From positions 1-53,147 of the forward strand of contig CAYYCP010000015.1 in the NCBI GenBank assembly GCA_964470375.1: a stretch of 53,147 nucleotides of DNA, written 5' to 3'. Shown here piece by piece: positions 35,867 through 43,745 of this stretch. The position numbers were made by a program, and so were the translations under genes. Below the pieces are notes generated by a model that did no database searches, had not been told where the DNA came from, and saw only the letters and a program-made list of their open reading frames with translations. This stretch comes from CAYNQK01 sp964470375. Lineage in GTDB: Bacteria; Spirochaetota; Spirochaetia; Treponematales; JBGSOB01. The first letter of the stretch is position 1. The number at the start of each line of letters is the position of its first letter.

Positions 35867-37196
35867 GACCGCCCTGGTCAAGCCCAGGATAGGACACCGT
35901 GGCATGGAACGTTACGTGGACGCCGGGCGCATGGAACCCCTCCAGCTGGGCCTGCTGGCTTCCATGCTGAGGGGCCGCGCCCGCGTCCTACTGTGGGACG
36001 ACCGGGTGGACGACATCGATTACGGTCGGCCCCTGGACGCCGTCTTCATCACCGTGGAGACTTTCACGGCCATGCGCGCCTACGAGATAGCCCGCGCCTT
36101 CCGCGCCCGCGGTGTCAAGGTGATCATGGGCGGTATGCATCCCACCCTGATCCCAGACGAGGCCGCCGCCGAGGCTGACGCCATCCTGACGGGCGACGCC
36201 GAGGGCGCCTTCGCCGGCCTCCTGGACGATCTGGAAGCAGGCCGCCTCAAGCCGCGCTACCATGGCCGGCCCGGGGCTTTCCAGCCCGGCCTGCGCCCTG
36301 ACAGGTCCATCTACCGGGGCAAGGGCTACCTGCCTGTCAGCCTCCTCCAGGCCGGGCGCGGCTGCGTCAATTCCTGCGCCTTCTGCGCCACAAGCCGCTT
36401 TTTCGGCTCGCGGGCCTTCCAGCGTCCGATCGAGGAGGTGGCCGAAGAGATCGAGCAGGATTGCCGCAGGTTGATCTTCTTTGTTGACGACAACTTCACG
36501 GCCGACCCTGAATACGCCAAGTCCCTGATGGAGCGCCTTATCCCGCTCAAGCGCCTATGGGTGAGCCAGGCCGCCGTCTCAGCCGCGGACGACCCCGAAA
36601 TGATCCGTCTGATGTCTCTATCCGGCTGCCTGGGCCTTGTGATCGGCTTCGAGTCAGTTGAGCAGGACAGCCTGGACAGCATGGGCAAGCCCCAATCGGC
36701 TGGAGAGGGTCGGCCCTACGCCCGCCAGATCCGGGCCTTTCACGATGCCGGCGTGAACCTGTGGGCGGCCCTCAGCCTGGGCCATGACGGCGACAGCCCT
36801 GACAGCTTCCGCCGCCTCTACGACTTCACCCGCGCCAACGCCTTCTCCTTCGCCGCCTTCAACATTCTCACCCCCTACCCAGGTACCCCGCTCTACGACT
36901 CCCTAGCCGCCCAGGGGCGCCTCCTCTACGGCGGCAGGTGGTGGCTGCATCCGGACTACCGCTTCAACCAGGCCGTCTTCAAGCCCCTGCGCATGAGCCC
37001 GGATGAGCTGACGGAATGGGGCTGGCGCTTGAGGCGGGACTACAACAGCCTTCCCTCGGCCCTGAGCCGGATAGCCAACTTCCGCCTGAGGCCGGGGCGC
37101 CTCCTGGCCCTGGCAGCCTACCTGAGCTACCTGCGTATTTTCCGCCGCGAAATCTACGCCAAGCAGGGCCTCAGCCTGGGGAAGGGGGCGGCATGA
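35859..37196 (+). CDS. B12-binding-type radical SAM enzyme B
   Basis: 445 residues. The ATG at 35859 overlaps the GH3 end by 8 bp. Same architecture as enzyme A: VIMGGMHPTLIPDEA in the cobalamin-type domain, cysteines C169, C173, C176 (CVNSCAFC), FFVDDNFTADPEYA, VIGFESVEQDSLDSMGK and TPYPGTPLYDSLAAQGRL. The C-terminus ends IYAKQGLSLGKGAA, paralleling HGMGLG in A and RRQGLPLG in C. It is probably a paralogue arising from tandem duplication. The ATGA overlap with enzyme C implies translational coupling. Confidence 0.88.
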   Translation: MLETALVKPRIGHRGMERYVDAGRMEPLQLGLLASMLRGRARVLLWDDRVDDIDYGRPLDAVFITVETFTAMRAYEIARAFRARGVKVIMGGMHPTLIPDEAAAEADAILTGDAEGAFAGLLDDLEAGRLKPRYHGRPGAFQPGLRPDRSIYRGKGYLPVSLLQAGRGCVNSCAFCATSRFFGSRAFQRPIEEVAEEIEQDCRRLIFFVDDNFTADPEYAKSLMERLIPLKRLWVSQAAVSAADDPEMIRLMSLSGCLGLVIGFESVEQDSLDSMGKPQSAGEGRPYARQIRAFHDAGVNLWAALSLGHDGDSPDSFRRLYDFTRANAFSFAAFNILTPYPGTPLYDSLAAQGRLLYGGRWWLHPDYRFNQAVFKPLRMSPDELTEWGWRLRRDYNSLPSALSRIANFRLRPGRLLALAAYLSYLRIFRREIYAKQGLSLGKGAA

Positions 37197-38545
37197 AGCT
37201 GGCCTTCGTCATGCCCTGCGTGGGGCGCCTGGCCGGACGGCCCTATGTCAGGACCTGGCAGATGGAGCCCCTGGCCATCGCCGTGCTGTCCGCCCTCACC
37301 CCAGCCGGCTGGGAAAAGCGTTTCTACGATGACCGCCTGGAGGAGATCGATTATTCCTTCAGGCCCGACGTGGCCGCCATCAATGTTGAGACCTACACCG
37401 CCCGGCGGGCATACCAGATCGCGGAGCGCTTCAAGGCCGCCGGGGCTAAGGTGGTGATGGGCGGCTTCCACGCCAGCCTCTGCCCGGATGAGGCCTTGGA
37501 GCACGCCGACGTCGTAGTCGCCGGCAGCGCCGAGCCGGTCTGGGCCGAGGTCCTGGCCGACTTGGCCGCCGGGCGCTCCAAGGGCCTCTACCGCGGCGAC
37601 ATAGCCGCCAAGCCGGCTATGCCCGACCGGAGCATCTATGCCGGCAAGGCCTACACGCCGGTGACCCTGGTGGAAACCGGGCGCGGTTGCCGCCACCGTT
37701 GCGAGTTCTGCTCCATCACCAGCTTTTTCGGCGCCACCTGGACGCCGCGCCCTGTTAAGGAGGCCCTGGAGGACATGCGTTCATCCGGCCGCAGGGTCTT
37801 TTTCTTCATCGACGACAACCTGGTCGCTGACCGGAGCCACGCCCGCAGCCTCCTGGAAGCCCTCGTCCCCCTCAGGATACGCTGGATCGGGCAAATAAGC
37901 CTGGACGCCGCGCGCGACCCCGTTCTAGTCGAGCTGATGCGCAAATCCGGTTGCATAGGCGTGCTGATAGGCTTCGAGTCCCTGGATGCGGAGAGGCTGA
38001 GCCGGATGGGTAAGGGCGTCAACCGCGGCGCCAGCGGCTACGCCGAGGCCATAGCCGCCCTCAGGCGGTCCGGTATAGCCGTGTACGCCACCTTCCTCTT
38101 CGGTTACGGGAACGAGGACGCCTCGACCTTCCAACGCACTCTGGATTTTTGCTTGGAGCAGCGCTTCTTCTTCGCCGCCTTCAACCACCTGGTGCCCTTC
38201 CCCGGCACGCCCCTATACGGGCGCCTCAAGGCCGAGGGTCGCCTCATCTACGAGCGCTGGTGGTTGGAGCCGGGCTACCGCTTCGGAGACCTGGCCTTCC
38301 GCCCGGATGGCCTCGAGCCGTCCGAACTTTCACGTCTATGTTTGCTTTACCGCAAAAAATTCTACTCCCTGCCCTCCCTGCTGAGACGCGGCCTGGACTT
38401 CAGGGCAAATTGCAACTCCGCCTTCAAGTGGGCCGTCTTCTGGAGCCAGGGTCTGATAGGCCGCGGCGACATCGACAGGCGCCAAGGACTTCCCCTCGGC
38501 CTCCAGGGTATGCTCATCGAGACGTCTATGGAGGGGAACGCTTGA
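37193..38545 (+). CDS. B12-binding-type radical SAM enzyme C
   Basis: 450 residues, ATGA start inside the stop of enzyme B. N-terminal marks: MKLAFVMPCVGRLAGRPYV, then VVMGGFHASLCPDEA. Cysteines C166, C170, C173 (CRHRCEFC). FFIDDNLVADRSHARSLLEA and VLIGFESLDAERLSRMGKG parallel A and B, and VPFPGTPLYGRLKAEGRL marks the C-terminal region. The tail ends DRRQGLPLGLQGMLIETSMEGNA. It may act on a different position of the same substrate as A and B. The next gene begins with TTG overlapping its stop. Confidence 0.88.
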   Translation: MKLAFVMPCVGRLAGRPYVRTWQMEPLAIAVLSALTPAGWEKRFYDDRLEEIDYSFRPDVAAINVETYTARRAYQIAERFKAAGAKVVMGGFHASLCPDEALEHADVVVAGSAEPVWAEVLADLAAGRSKGLYRGDIAAKPAMPDRSIYAGKAYTPVTLVETGRGCRHRCEFCSITSFFGATWTPRPVKEALEDMRSSGRRVFFFIDDNLVADRSHARSLLEALVPLRIRWIGQISLDAARDPVLVELMRKSGCIGVLIGFESLDAERLSRMGKGVNRGASGYAEAIAALRRSGIAVYATFLFGYGNEDASTFQRTLDFCLEQRFFFAAFNHLVPFPGTPLYGRLKAEGRLIYERWWLEPGYRFGDLAFRPDGLEPSELSRLCLLYRKKFYSLPSLLRRGLDFRANCNSAFKWAVFWSQGLIGRGDIDRRQGLPLGLQGMLIETSMEGNA

Positions 38546-39636
38546 GGGCGGCCATCTTCGGTCCGGAACGCGATGCTGAGCTGGTCGCCCTGGCGGCCCA
38601 ACCCCTGCCCGGCCCGATCTCGGTGAGTTACCGCCGCGAACGAGGCTTCTTCCATGCCTACCGCGCCCTAGGTGATGACTTCGATGTCATCGGCGCGGAG
38701 AGGGACGGGCAGGTGGCCTTGGCCGGAGTGCGGGCCTGGAGGAGGGTATGGATCGACGGGCGCCCGGGTAGGATAGGCTACATCAGCGCCCTCAAGGCGG
38801 ATCCAGCCCTCGCCTCGGCTTGGAGCCTGCCGGCCGGCTATCGCCTTCTGCGCGATATGGACGCCGCGGAGGGCCGCGATCCCCTATACTACTGCTCCTT
38901 CCTGCATGGCAGCCCCTCGGCGGCCCTCCTCTCAAAGCCCCGCCCCGGCCTCCTGCGCTTCGTCACGTGCGCTGAACTGCGTACGCGCTGTCTCTTCCTC
39001 AAGCGTCCCGCGCGGATCCGCGCCGGGGCGTCCAGGAAACATTCCGGCGTGGAGTGCGGAGAGGCATCGGACTTTCCCGGTCTCATCGAGTTCCTTGACC
39101 GCGAGGGCAGCGCCAAACAACTCAGGCCTGTGGCGGCTGAAGAAATCGTTATGGATCGCCCGGATCCCTGGCGGCGCCCCCCGGGCCCCTACTGGGTGCT
39201 GCGCGAGGCCGGGCGCATCCGGGCCGCCCTGGCCGAATGGGATCTGCGCCCCCTACGCAGTATCAGGCTGGAGGGCTATAGCCCCCTCTACACGGCCCTC
39301 ATCGCGGCCTCGCGACCCCTCATGGCGGCGGCAGGCTTTCAAGGCTTGCCGCGGCCTGGCCAGAATCTGCCCTTGAGCTTCCTGGCCCTGTGCGCCTCCG
39401 AGGCGAATGATCCCCGCCCCTTCCGCCGCCTTCTCGAATCCGCCCTGGCTGGCATGGCGGCCAGGGCCGGGCTGGCCGCACTCAGCCTTGATGCCCGAGA
39501 CCCACTGCTGAGGGCCTGCGCCGGCCTACCCGGGCTGGACTATCGCTCATCGATAGCCACGGCCCGCTGGGAGGACCGCCCGGGCCCCCACCCCAACCCG
39601 GACCGGCTTTTCGCTCCCGAGGGGGCAAGCCTATGA
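38542..39636 (+). CDS. GNAT-like acyltransferase, probably two domains
   Basis: 364 residues with a TTG start at 38542 (GGAGGGGAACGC upstream; TTGA overlaps the previous stop). The first half holds FDVIGAERDGQVALAGVRAW, then RIGYISALKADPALAS, similar to the beta4-alpha3 CoA site of N-acetyltransferases, though the usual R/Q-x-x-G-x-G/A is not clear. The second half (about 235-340) has PLRSIRLEGYSPLYTALIAA and AALSLDARDPLLRAC. I infer a tandem GNAT fold, but both sites look degenerate. In an operon with a GH3 amido synthetase it may acylate or bind the pathway intermediate. No name is assigned. Confidence 0.55.
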   Translation: MRAAIFGPERDAELVALAAQPLPGPISVSYRRERGFFHAYRALGDDFDVIGAERDGQVALAGVRAWRRVWIDGRPGRIGYISALKADPALASAWSLPAGYRLLRDMDAAEGRDPLYYCSFLHGSPSAALLSKPRPGLLRFVTCAELRTRCLFLKRPARIRAGASRKHSGVECGEASDFPGLIEFLDREGSAKQLRPVAAEEIVMDRPDPWRRPPGPYWVLREAGRIRAALAEWDLRPLRSIRLEGYSPLYTALIAASRPLMAAAGFQGLPRPGQNLPLSFLALCASEANDPRPFRRLLESALAGMAARAGLAALSLDARDPLLRACAGLPGLDYRSSIATARWEDRPGPHPNPDRLFAPEGASL

Positions 39637-40379
39637 GGATCTGCATCAGCCGTATCGACCTGGCCGACGAGGCTCAGGAGGAAGCCCTCTTCCGCCTGCA
39701 CGATGCCCACTTCACCAACCTGCGCCGAGAGAAATTCCACCAGGACTTCAGGGAAAAGGACTGGCTCATCTCGGCCAGAGACAGCACCGGGGACTACGTG
39801 GCTTTTTCCACAATCAAATATTATTTTTCAACAATAGATTATCCGGAGCCGGGCGGCCGGGCCGCGATCATCTTCTCGGGTGACACGGTGGTGCGTCCGG
39901 ATTATTGGAGTGCCAATCTGGTGGCCCGCCCATTCGCCGCCTTCCTCAAACAGGCCATGGATGGGGGTCTTGGAAAATCAGATACTGGCCTGCCGCTCTA
40001 TTGGTTCCTCCTCTCCAAGGGCTACCGCACCTACATGTTCATGCCGGCCTTCTTCAAGTCCTACTACCCCGGCCCGCAGGCGGACGGCCAGGAATTCAAA
40101 CCCATTCTGGACCGTCTGGCCCGGGAACGCTACGGCGATATGTACGACCCGGCCAGTGGGATCATGTCCCCGGGAGACCGGGCCGACGCCCTGCGCCCGG
40201 AGCTGGCCGAGGTGCCCGAATCCCGTCGGGGCGGCCGCCATGTGAGCTTTTTCCTGGAGCGCAACCCCGGCTACCGGCTCGGGAACGAGCTGTGCTGTCT
40301 GACAAAAGTGGAGCGATCTAATATCAAGCCGGCCGGGCTGGGCATTTTGGATTTCGAGGGGTTCGAATGGCTGGAATGA
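39633..40379 (+). CDS. Hypothetical GNAT-like protein
   Basis: 248 residues. The ATG at 39633 overlaps the previous stop by 4 bp. The middle has GRAAIIFSGDTVVRPDYWSA and LPLYWFLLSKGYRTYMFMP, reminiscent of a GNAT-like fold in uncharacterised proteins of biosynthetic clusters. It is soluble and has no signal peptide or membrane helix. No catalytic residue is assigned. Its conserved place between the tandem GNAT-like gene and radical SAM D argues for a role in the same pathway. Weakly similar families are uncharacterised, so function is unknown. Confidence 0.5.
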   Translation: MRICISRIDLADEAQEEALFRLHDAHFTNLRREKFHQDFREKDWLISARDSTGDYVAFSTIKYYFSTIDYPEPGGRAAIIFSGDTVVRPDYWSANLVARPFAAFLKQAMDGGLGKSDTGLPLYWFLLSKGYRTYMFMPAFFKSYYPGPQADGQEFKPILDRLARERYGDMYDPASGIMSPGDRADALRPELAEVPESRRGGRHVSFFLERNPGYRLGNELCCLTKVERSNIKPAGLGILDFEGFEWLE

Positions 40380-41737
40380 GAATCGCGCTGATCCTTCCCA
40401 GGGCCGGCATCTACCGCTACGGCACGGGGGCCTTCTCCCGCTTCCTGCGCTATTCGCCCATGACCCTGGCCCTTCTGGCCTCCCTCGTCCCGGAGGAGCT
40501 GGGGGCCCGGATTGAGACCTACGACGAAGGCGCCGAACGCGTGCGACCGGAGCGCATCAGCGCCGACCTGGTGGGGCTGACATCCATCACCGGGGCCTCC
40601 GCACGCGCCTATGCTTACGCCGATTACTTCAAATCCCGTGGGGCCTACATAGTCATGGGCGGGGTGCACGCCACTCTCATACCCGAGGAGGCGGCCCGCC
40701 ACGCCCATACAGTCATCACCGGCCAGGCCCTTGAGACCTGGCCGCGGTTTCTCCGCGACTTCGTAGCCGGCCGCCCCCTCCCGCGCTACCATGCACCCGA
40801 GCGCACCGATTTCAGCCTCTTCCGCACCCCCGCGCGGCGCTTCATGAAATACAAGAGTTTCATCACCGTGAACTCGACCCAGGCCGTCTTCGGCTGTCCC
40901 AACGCCTGCGAATTCTGCGTTACCCCCGTAGTCTGCCAACGCTACGAGGCCCGCCCGGTGGATCAGGTGATCGCTGACATTGCCAGCATGCGCGGACGCT
41001 ACATGACCTTCGTCGATCCCAGCCCCATCGAGAACGTGCGCTACGCCACCGAGCTGTATCGGGCCATAATCCCCCTGCGCAAGATCTGGACGGGCCTGGC
41101 CACAACACGTCTGGTGGCCCACCCAGAGCTCATGGACGCCATGGCGGACTCAGGCTGCCGCGGCCTCTTGATCGGCTTTGAGAGCCTGAGCCAGGGCGCA
41201 GTAGACTGCATCGGCAAGGCCTTCAACAAGGTCAGCGATTATTTCCGCTTGGTACGCGAGCTGCATGCCCGGGGCATCGCCATCATGGGCTGTTTCGTAC
41301 ACGGCCTGGACGGGGATGGGCCGGAATGCTTCGATAACACTCTGGACTTCGTGCACCAGGCGGCAATAGACCTGCCGCGCTTCACCGTTGCCACGCCCTT
41401 CCCCGGCACGCCCTACTTCGACAGGCTGGAGGCCGAAGGGCGCATCCTGACCCGCGACTGGGCCCTCTACGATGCCCAGCATGTGGTATTCCACCCGGCT
41501 CGCATGAGCGAACGCGAGCTGGAAAAGGGTCACCATCGCGTTTGGAAGGAAGCCTACCGCTGGCGCAAGATAGGCTCCCGGCTGGCGCGCAGCCGGGCCT
41601 TCCTGAGTTACTCGGTCTTCGCCAACCTAGGCTATCGGGCCTACGGCCTGGGCCTGCCGGGCTTCGGCCAAGAGCGTATGGCCCGCGACCATATCCTCTT
41701 CCCAGGGGCCGCGTTGCGCGCCCCGACCCGCCCATAG
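40367..41737 (+). CDS. B12-binding-type radical SAM enzyme D
   Basis: 456 residues. Start at 40367 (MAGMRIALI) because GAGGGG lies 5 nt upstream; an ATG at 40376 would give the ATGA overlap seen elsewhere. The cobalamin-type domain has YIVMGGVHATLIPEEA, and the cysteines are C177, C181, C184 (CPNACEFC) in a FGCPN context. LLIGFESLSQGAVDCIGKAF and TPFPGTPYFDRLEAEGRI are family marks. It is clearly more diverged than A, B and C and has its own C-terminus (YGLGLPGFGQERMARDHI), so it probably performs a different step. It is the last gene of the overlapping run. Confidence 0.88.
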   Translation: MAGMRIALILPRAGIYRYGTGAFSRFLRYSPMTLALLASLVPEELGARIETYDEGAERVRPERISADLVGLTSITGASARAYAYADYFKSRGAYIVMGGVHATLIPEEAARHAHTVITGQALETWPRFLRDFVAGRPLPRYHAPERTDFSLFRTPARRFMKYKSFITVNSTQAVFGCPNACEFCVTPVVCQRYEARPVDQVIADIASMRGRYMTFVDPSPIENVRYATELYRAIIPLRKIWTGLATTRLVAHPELMDAMADSGCRGLLIGFESLSQGAVDCIGKAFNKVSDYFRLVRELHARGIAIMGCFVHGLDGDGPECFDNTLDFVHQAAIDLPRFTVATPFPGTPYFDRLEAEGRILTRDWALYDAQHVVFHPARMSERELEKGHHRVWKEAYRWRKIGSRLARSRAFLSYSVFANLGYRAYGLGLPGFGQERMARDHILFPGAALRAPTRP

Positions 41738-41743
41738 TAGAAT
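41738..41743 (+). promoter_or_regulatory. -10 box 6 nt before the next gene
   Basis: TAGAAT (5 of 6) starts right after the TAG of radical SAM D and is followed by CGGGGC and the ATG at 41750. A TTGCGC at 41714-41719 (18-bp spacer) is a weak -35. CGGGGC could double as a poor ribosome site. Confidence 0.4.
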
Positions 41744-41749
41744 CGGGGC

Positions 41750-42424
41750 ATGGGCAAGATCACCCTCATCGCCGCCTTCAGCGAGGTCCTCGGGGAAGCC
41801 TTGGCCGCCGAGGGGCTTTCCCGCGCGCGCAGCGTCATCCTAGCCCTGCCCTCCTCCCGCGTCCCGACGGGGGCTTCAGAGCGGTCCCGCCCCACACCTG
41901 CCGATACGCCCATAAGGGCGGAATTCAGGCCGGGATCCTCCATATCAGCACGGGGGCTCTTCCTCGAGGCATCAGCCGGGCGTGGTCCTATCTCGGAATT
42001 CATCATCGCCATGGACATGGCCGGCGGCGTGGCGGCCGGCCCGCCCCTCCTGGGGGCCGAACCGCGTGATCTAGATTCGCTCCTGGACGAGGGGCCGCGC
42101 GCCTGGCTGCAGCTCCTGCGCGAGGCAACGCGCCACTTCCGCAAGCAGGGAGCCGGGACCCTGGCCTTCTGCCTCTCGGGGGCCGAGGACCGCCAAGCCC
42201 GGACCGGCGGCCTGTCATGCCTGGGCGCGGCCTTCCTGCACGCGTTGGCTGATACCTGCCTGGCCGAGTCCACGCCCGGCCTGCCGGTCTACGCCTTCTC
42301 AGGCGGGAGCGGCGACCCGGCCGAATGCGCCCGCTCCGTCTTCAAGGTCTTGGACGCCCAGGCCCCGCGCAACGCCGGTCGCTGGACGCGCGCGGGCAAG
42401 ACCTCCTTCCTGGGCATGCTCTGA
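41750..42424 (+). CDS. Unrecognised protein, possibly degenerate Rossmann fold
   Basis: 224 residues, 12 bp after radical SAM D. The text LREATRHFRKQGAGTLAFCL, then LGAAFLHALADTCLAE and RWTRAGKTSFLGML resembles the second half of short-chain dehydrogenases, but there is no GxxxGxG and no YxxxK, so I do not assign an activity. No signal peptide. It may belong to the upstream operon, or be made from its own -10 box 6 nt before the start. Confidence 0.5.
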   Translation: MGKITLIAAFSEVLGEALAAEGLSRARSVILALPSSRVPTGASERSRPTPADTPIRAEFRPGSSISARGLFLEASAGRGPISEFIIAMDMAGGVAAGPPLLGAEPRDLDSLLDEGPRAWLQLLREATRHFRKQGAGTLAFCLSGAEDRQARTGGLSCLGAAFLHALADTCLAESTPGLPVYAFSGGSGDPAECARSVFKVLDAQAPRNAGRWTRAGKTSFLGML

Positions 42425-42434
42425 CGCCCAAGCC

Positions 42435-42463
42435 TTGCCAGATGCGACGGCATGGGGTATCCT
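42435..42463 (+). promoter_or_regulatory. Promoter of the symporter gene
   Basis: TTGCCA (42435-42440, 5 of 6), a 17-bp spacer and TATCCT (42458-42463), then 10 nt and the ATG at 42474. No ribosome site is present, so the leader would be only about 4 nt. Confidence 0.6.
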
Positions 42464-42473
42464 CGCGCATAGC

Positions 42474-43700
42474 ATGAAAATTTGGTTCAAGCTCTGCATC
42501 GGCATAGCCCTTGGCGCTCTTCTGGGCCTTCTCCTTCCTGTCGGATCCGGGGTCGCCCAGGCTGTCTCCTTCATAGCCGTCCTGGCGCTCAGGCTGGGTC
42601 GCGGACTGGCCGCCCCCCTCATCTTTTTCTCTCTGGCCATGGCGGTTTACCAGCTGCACGAGGATAGGGTCGCCCTGAAGGCCCACGTCGCCTCTATGGG
42701 CCTGGCCCTGGCGGCCACGGCCGCCTTGACCTTGTTCGGGGTAGTCTCCGTGCTTGCAGTATCCCCCGAGCGCATACCCATCCTGGCGGATACCCAGCCG
42801 GCGGCCAGCGCAACCAGCCTGCCGGACTTCCTGCGTTCCCTTTTCCCAGAAAACATCCTGCAGGCCTTCCTATCGCCCGATTTTCTCTACCCCGTCCTGA
42901 CCCTGGCTATTTTCATAGGCATGGCCTTGCAAGCCGAGCGCGCCAACGCCAAGCCTGCCGCCGCCCTGGCCGACGCCCTCTCGCGGATCTTCTACCATAT
43001 CAACAGCTATTTCGTGGAGTTCCTGGCCGTTGCGGCCATTTTCCTGGCGGCCGATTCCTGTCTGGGCTTGCGGGCCATCCCCGACCTGGGCGTCTATCGC
43101 GGCATCCTCCTCCTGGCGACCACGGACACGGCCATCGCCGTCTTCGGCATCGTGCCGCTCACCCTGTACTTCGCCTGCGGCCGGCGCAATCCTTACCGCT
43201 GGCTCTACGCCATGGCCGCCCCGGCCCTGGCCGGCCTCCTCTCACGGGATACGGTCTTCAGCCTGGGCCCCCTCATCAAGCACGCCAAGGAGAGCCTGGG
43301 GCTGCACCGCAGGATCAACGCCGTCTCGACGCCCATAGCCATCCTGGCGGGTCGCGCGGGCACAGCCATGGTCGCGTCCGTCTCCTTCGTCGTGATCCTG
43401 CGCTCCTACTCCAGCCTGGGCATTTCCTTCGGCCAGGTACTATGGGTGCTGGGCGCCAGCCTCCTCCTCTCGCTAGCCCTGGGCTCGGCCCCGGGTACGG
43501 GAACCCTGACCGCGGTCGTCAACCTATGCGCCCTGTACGGGCGTGGTTTCGAGTCGGGTTACCTGATCATCAAGCCGGTGGCCTTGCCCCTGATAGCCAT
43601 GGGCGCCTGCCTGGACGTGGTGGTGGCAGGATCAGTTTCCTTGATGGCCGGCAAAATCTTGGAACTCCAGGAAGACAAGGAAATCCGCTTCTACATCTAG
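42474..43700 (+). CDS. Dicarboxylate/amino acid:cation symporter (DAACS family)
   Basis: 408 residues from the ATG at 42474 (MKIWFKLCIGIALGALLG). The open frame has an extra 13 codons upstream that run through the promoter. Eight or so membrane helices. The family signatures are degenerate: the usual serine-rich hairpin and NMDGT are replaced by AVSTPIAILAGRAGTAMVAS and the tip APGTGTLTAVVNLCALYG. The position of the NMDGT motif reads GTA, so substrate choice may differ from glutamate or succinate carriers. It is convergent with the carbohydrate-binding gene across a perfect hairpin. Confidence 0.8.
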   Translation: MKIWFKLCIGIALGALLGLLLPVGSGVAQAVSFIAVLALRLGRGLAAPLIFFSLAMAVYQLHEDRVALKAHVASMGLALAATAALTLFGVVSVLAVSPERIPILADTQPAASATSLPDFLRSLFPENILQAFLSPDFLYPVLTLAIFIGMALQAERANAKPAAALADALSRIFYHINSYFVEFLAVAAIFLAADSCLGLRAIPDLGVYRGILLLATTDTAIAVFGIVPLTLYFACGRRNPYRWLYAMAAPALAGLLSRDTVFSLGPLIKHAKESLGLHRRINAVSTPIAILAGRAGTAMVASVSFVVILRSYSSLGISFGQVLWVLGASLLLSLALGSAPGTGTLTAVVNLCALYGRGFESGYLIIKPVALPLIAMGACLDVVVAGSVSLMAGKILELQEDKEIRFYI

Positions 43701-43708
43701 AGGGCCCG

Positions 43709-43727
43709 CGGCGGCCCATGGCCGCCG
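43709..43727. terminator. 8-bp perfect hairpin between convergent genes
   Basis: CGGCGGCC and GGCCGCCG pair around CAT, 9 bp after the symporter stop and 19 bp before the end of the convergent gene. There is no T-tract. A bidirectional terminator is likely. Confidence 0.5.
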
Positions 43728-43745
43728 TGAGCCCCGCAGGCCGGA

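Noticed and set aside
38149..38541. Upstream extension of the tandem GNAT-like frame
   Set aside because: It lies inside radical SAM C in another frame. The TTG at 38542 with GGAGGGG fits the operon overlap pattern.
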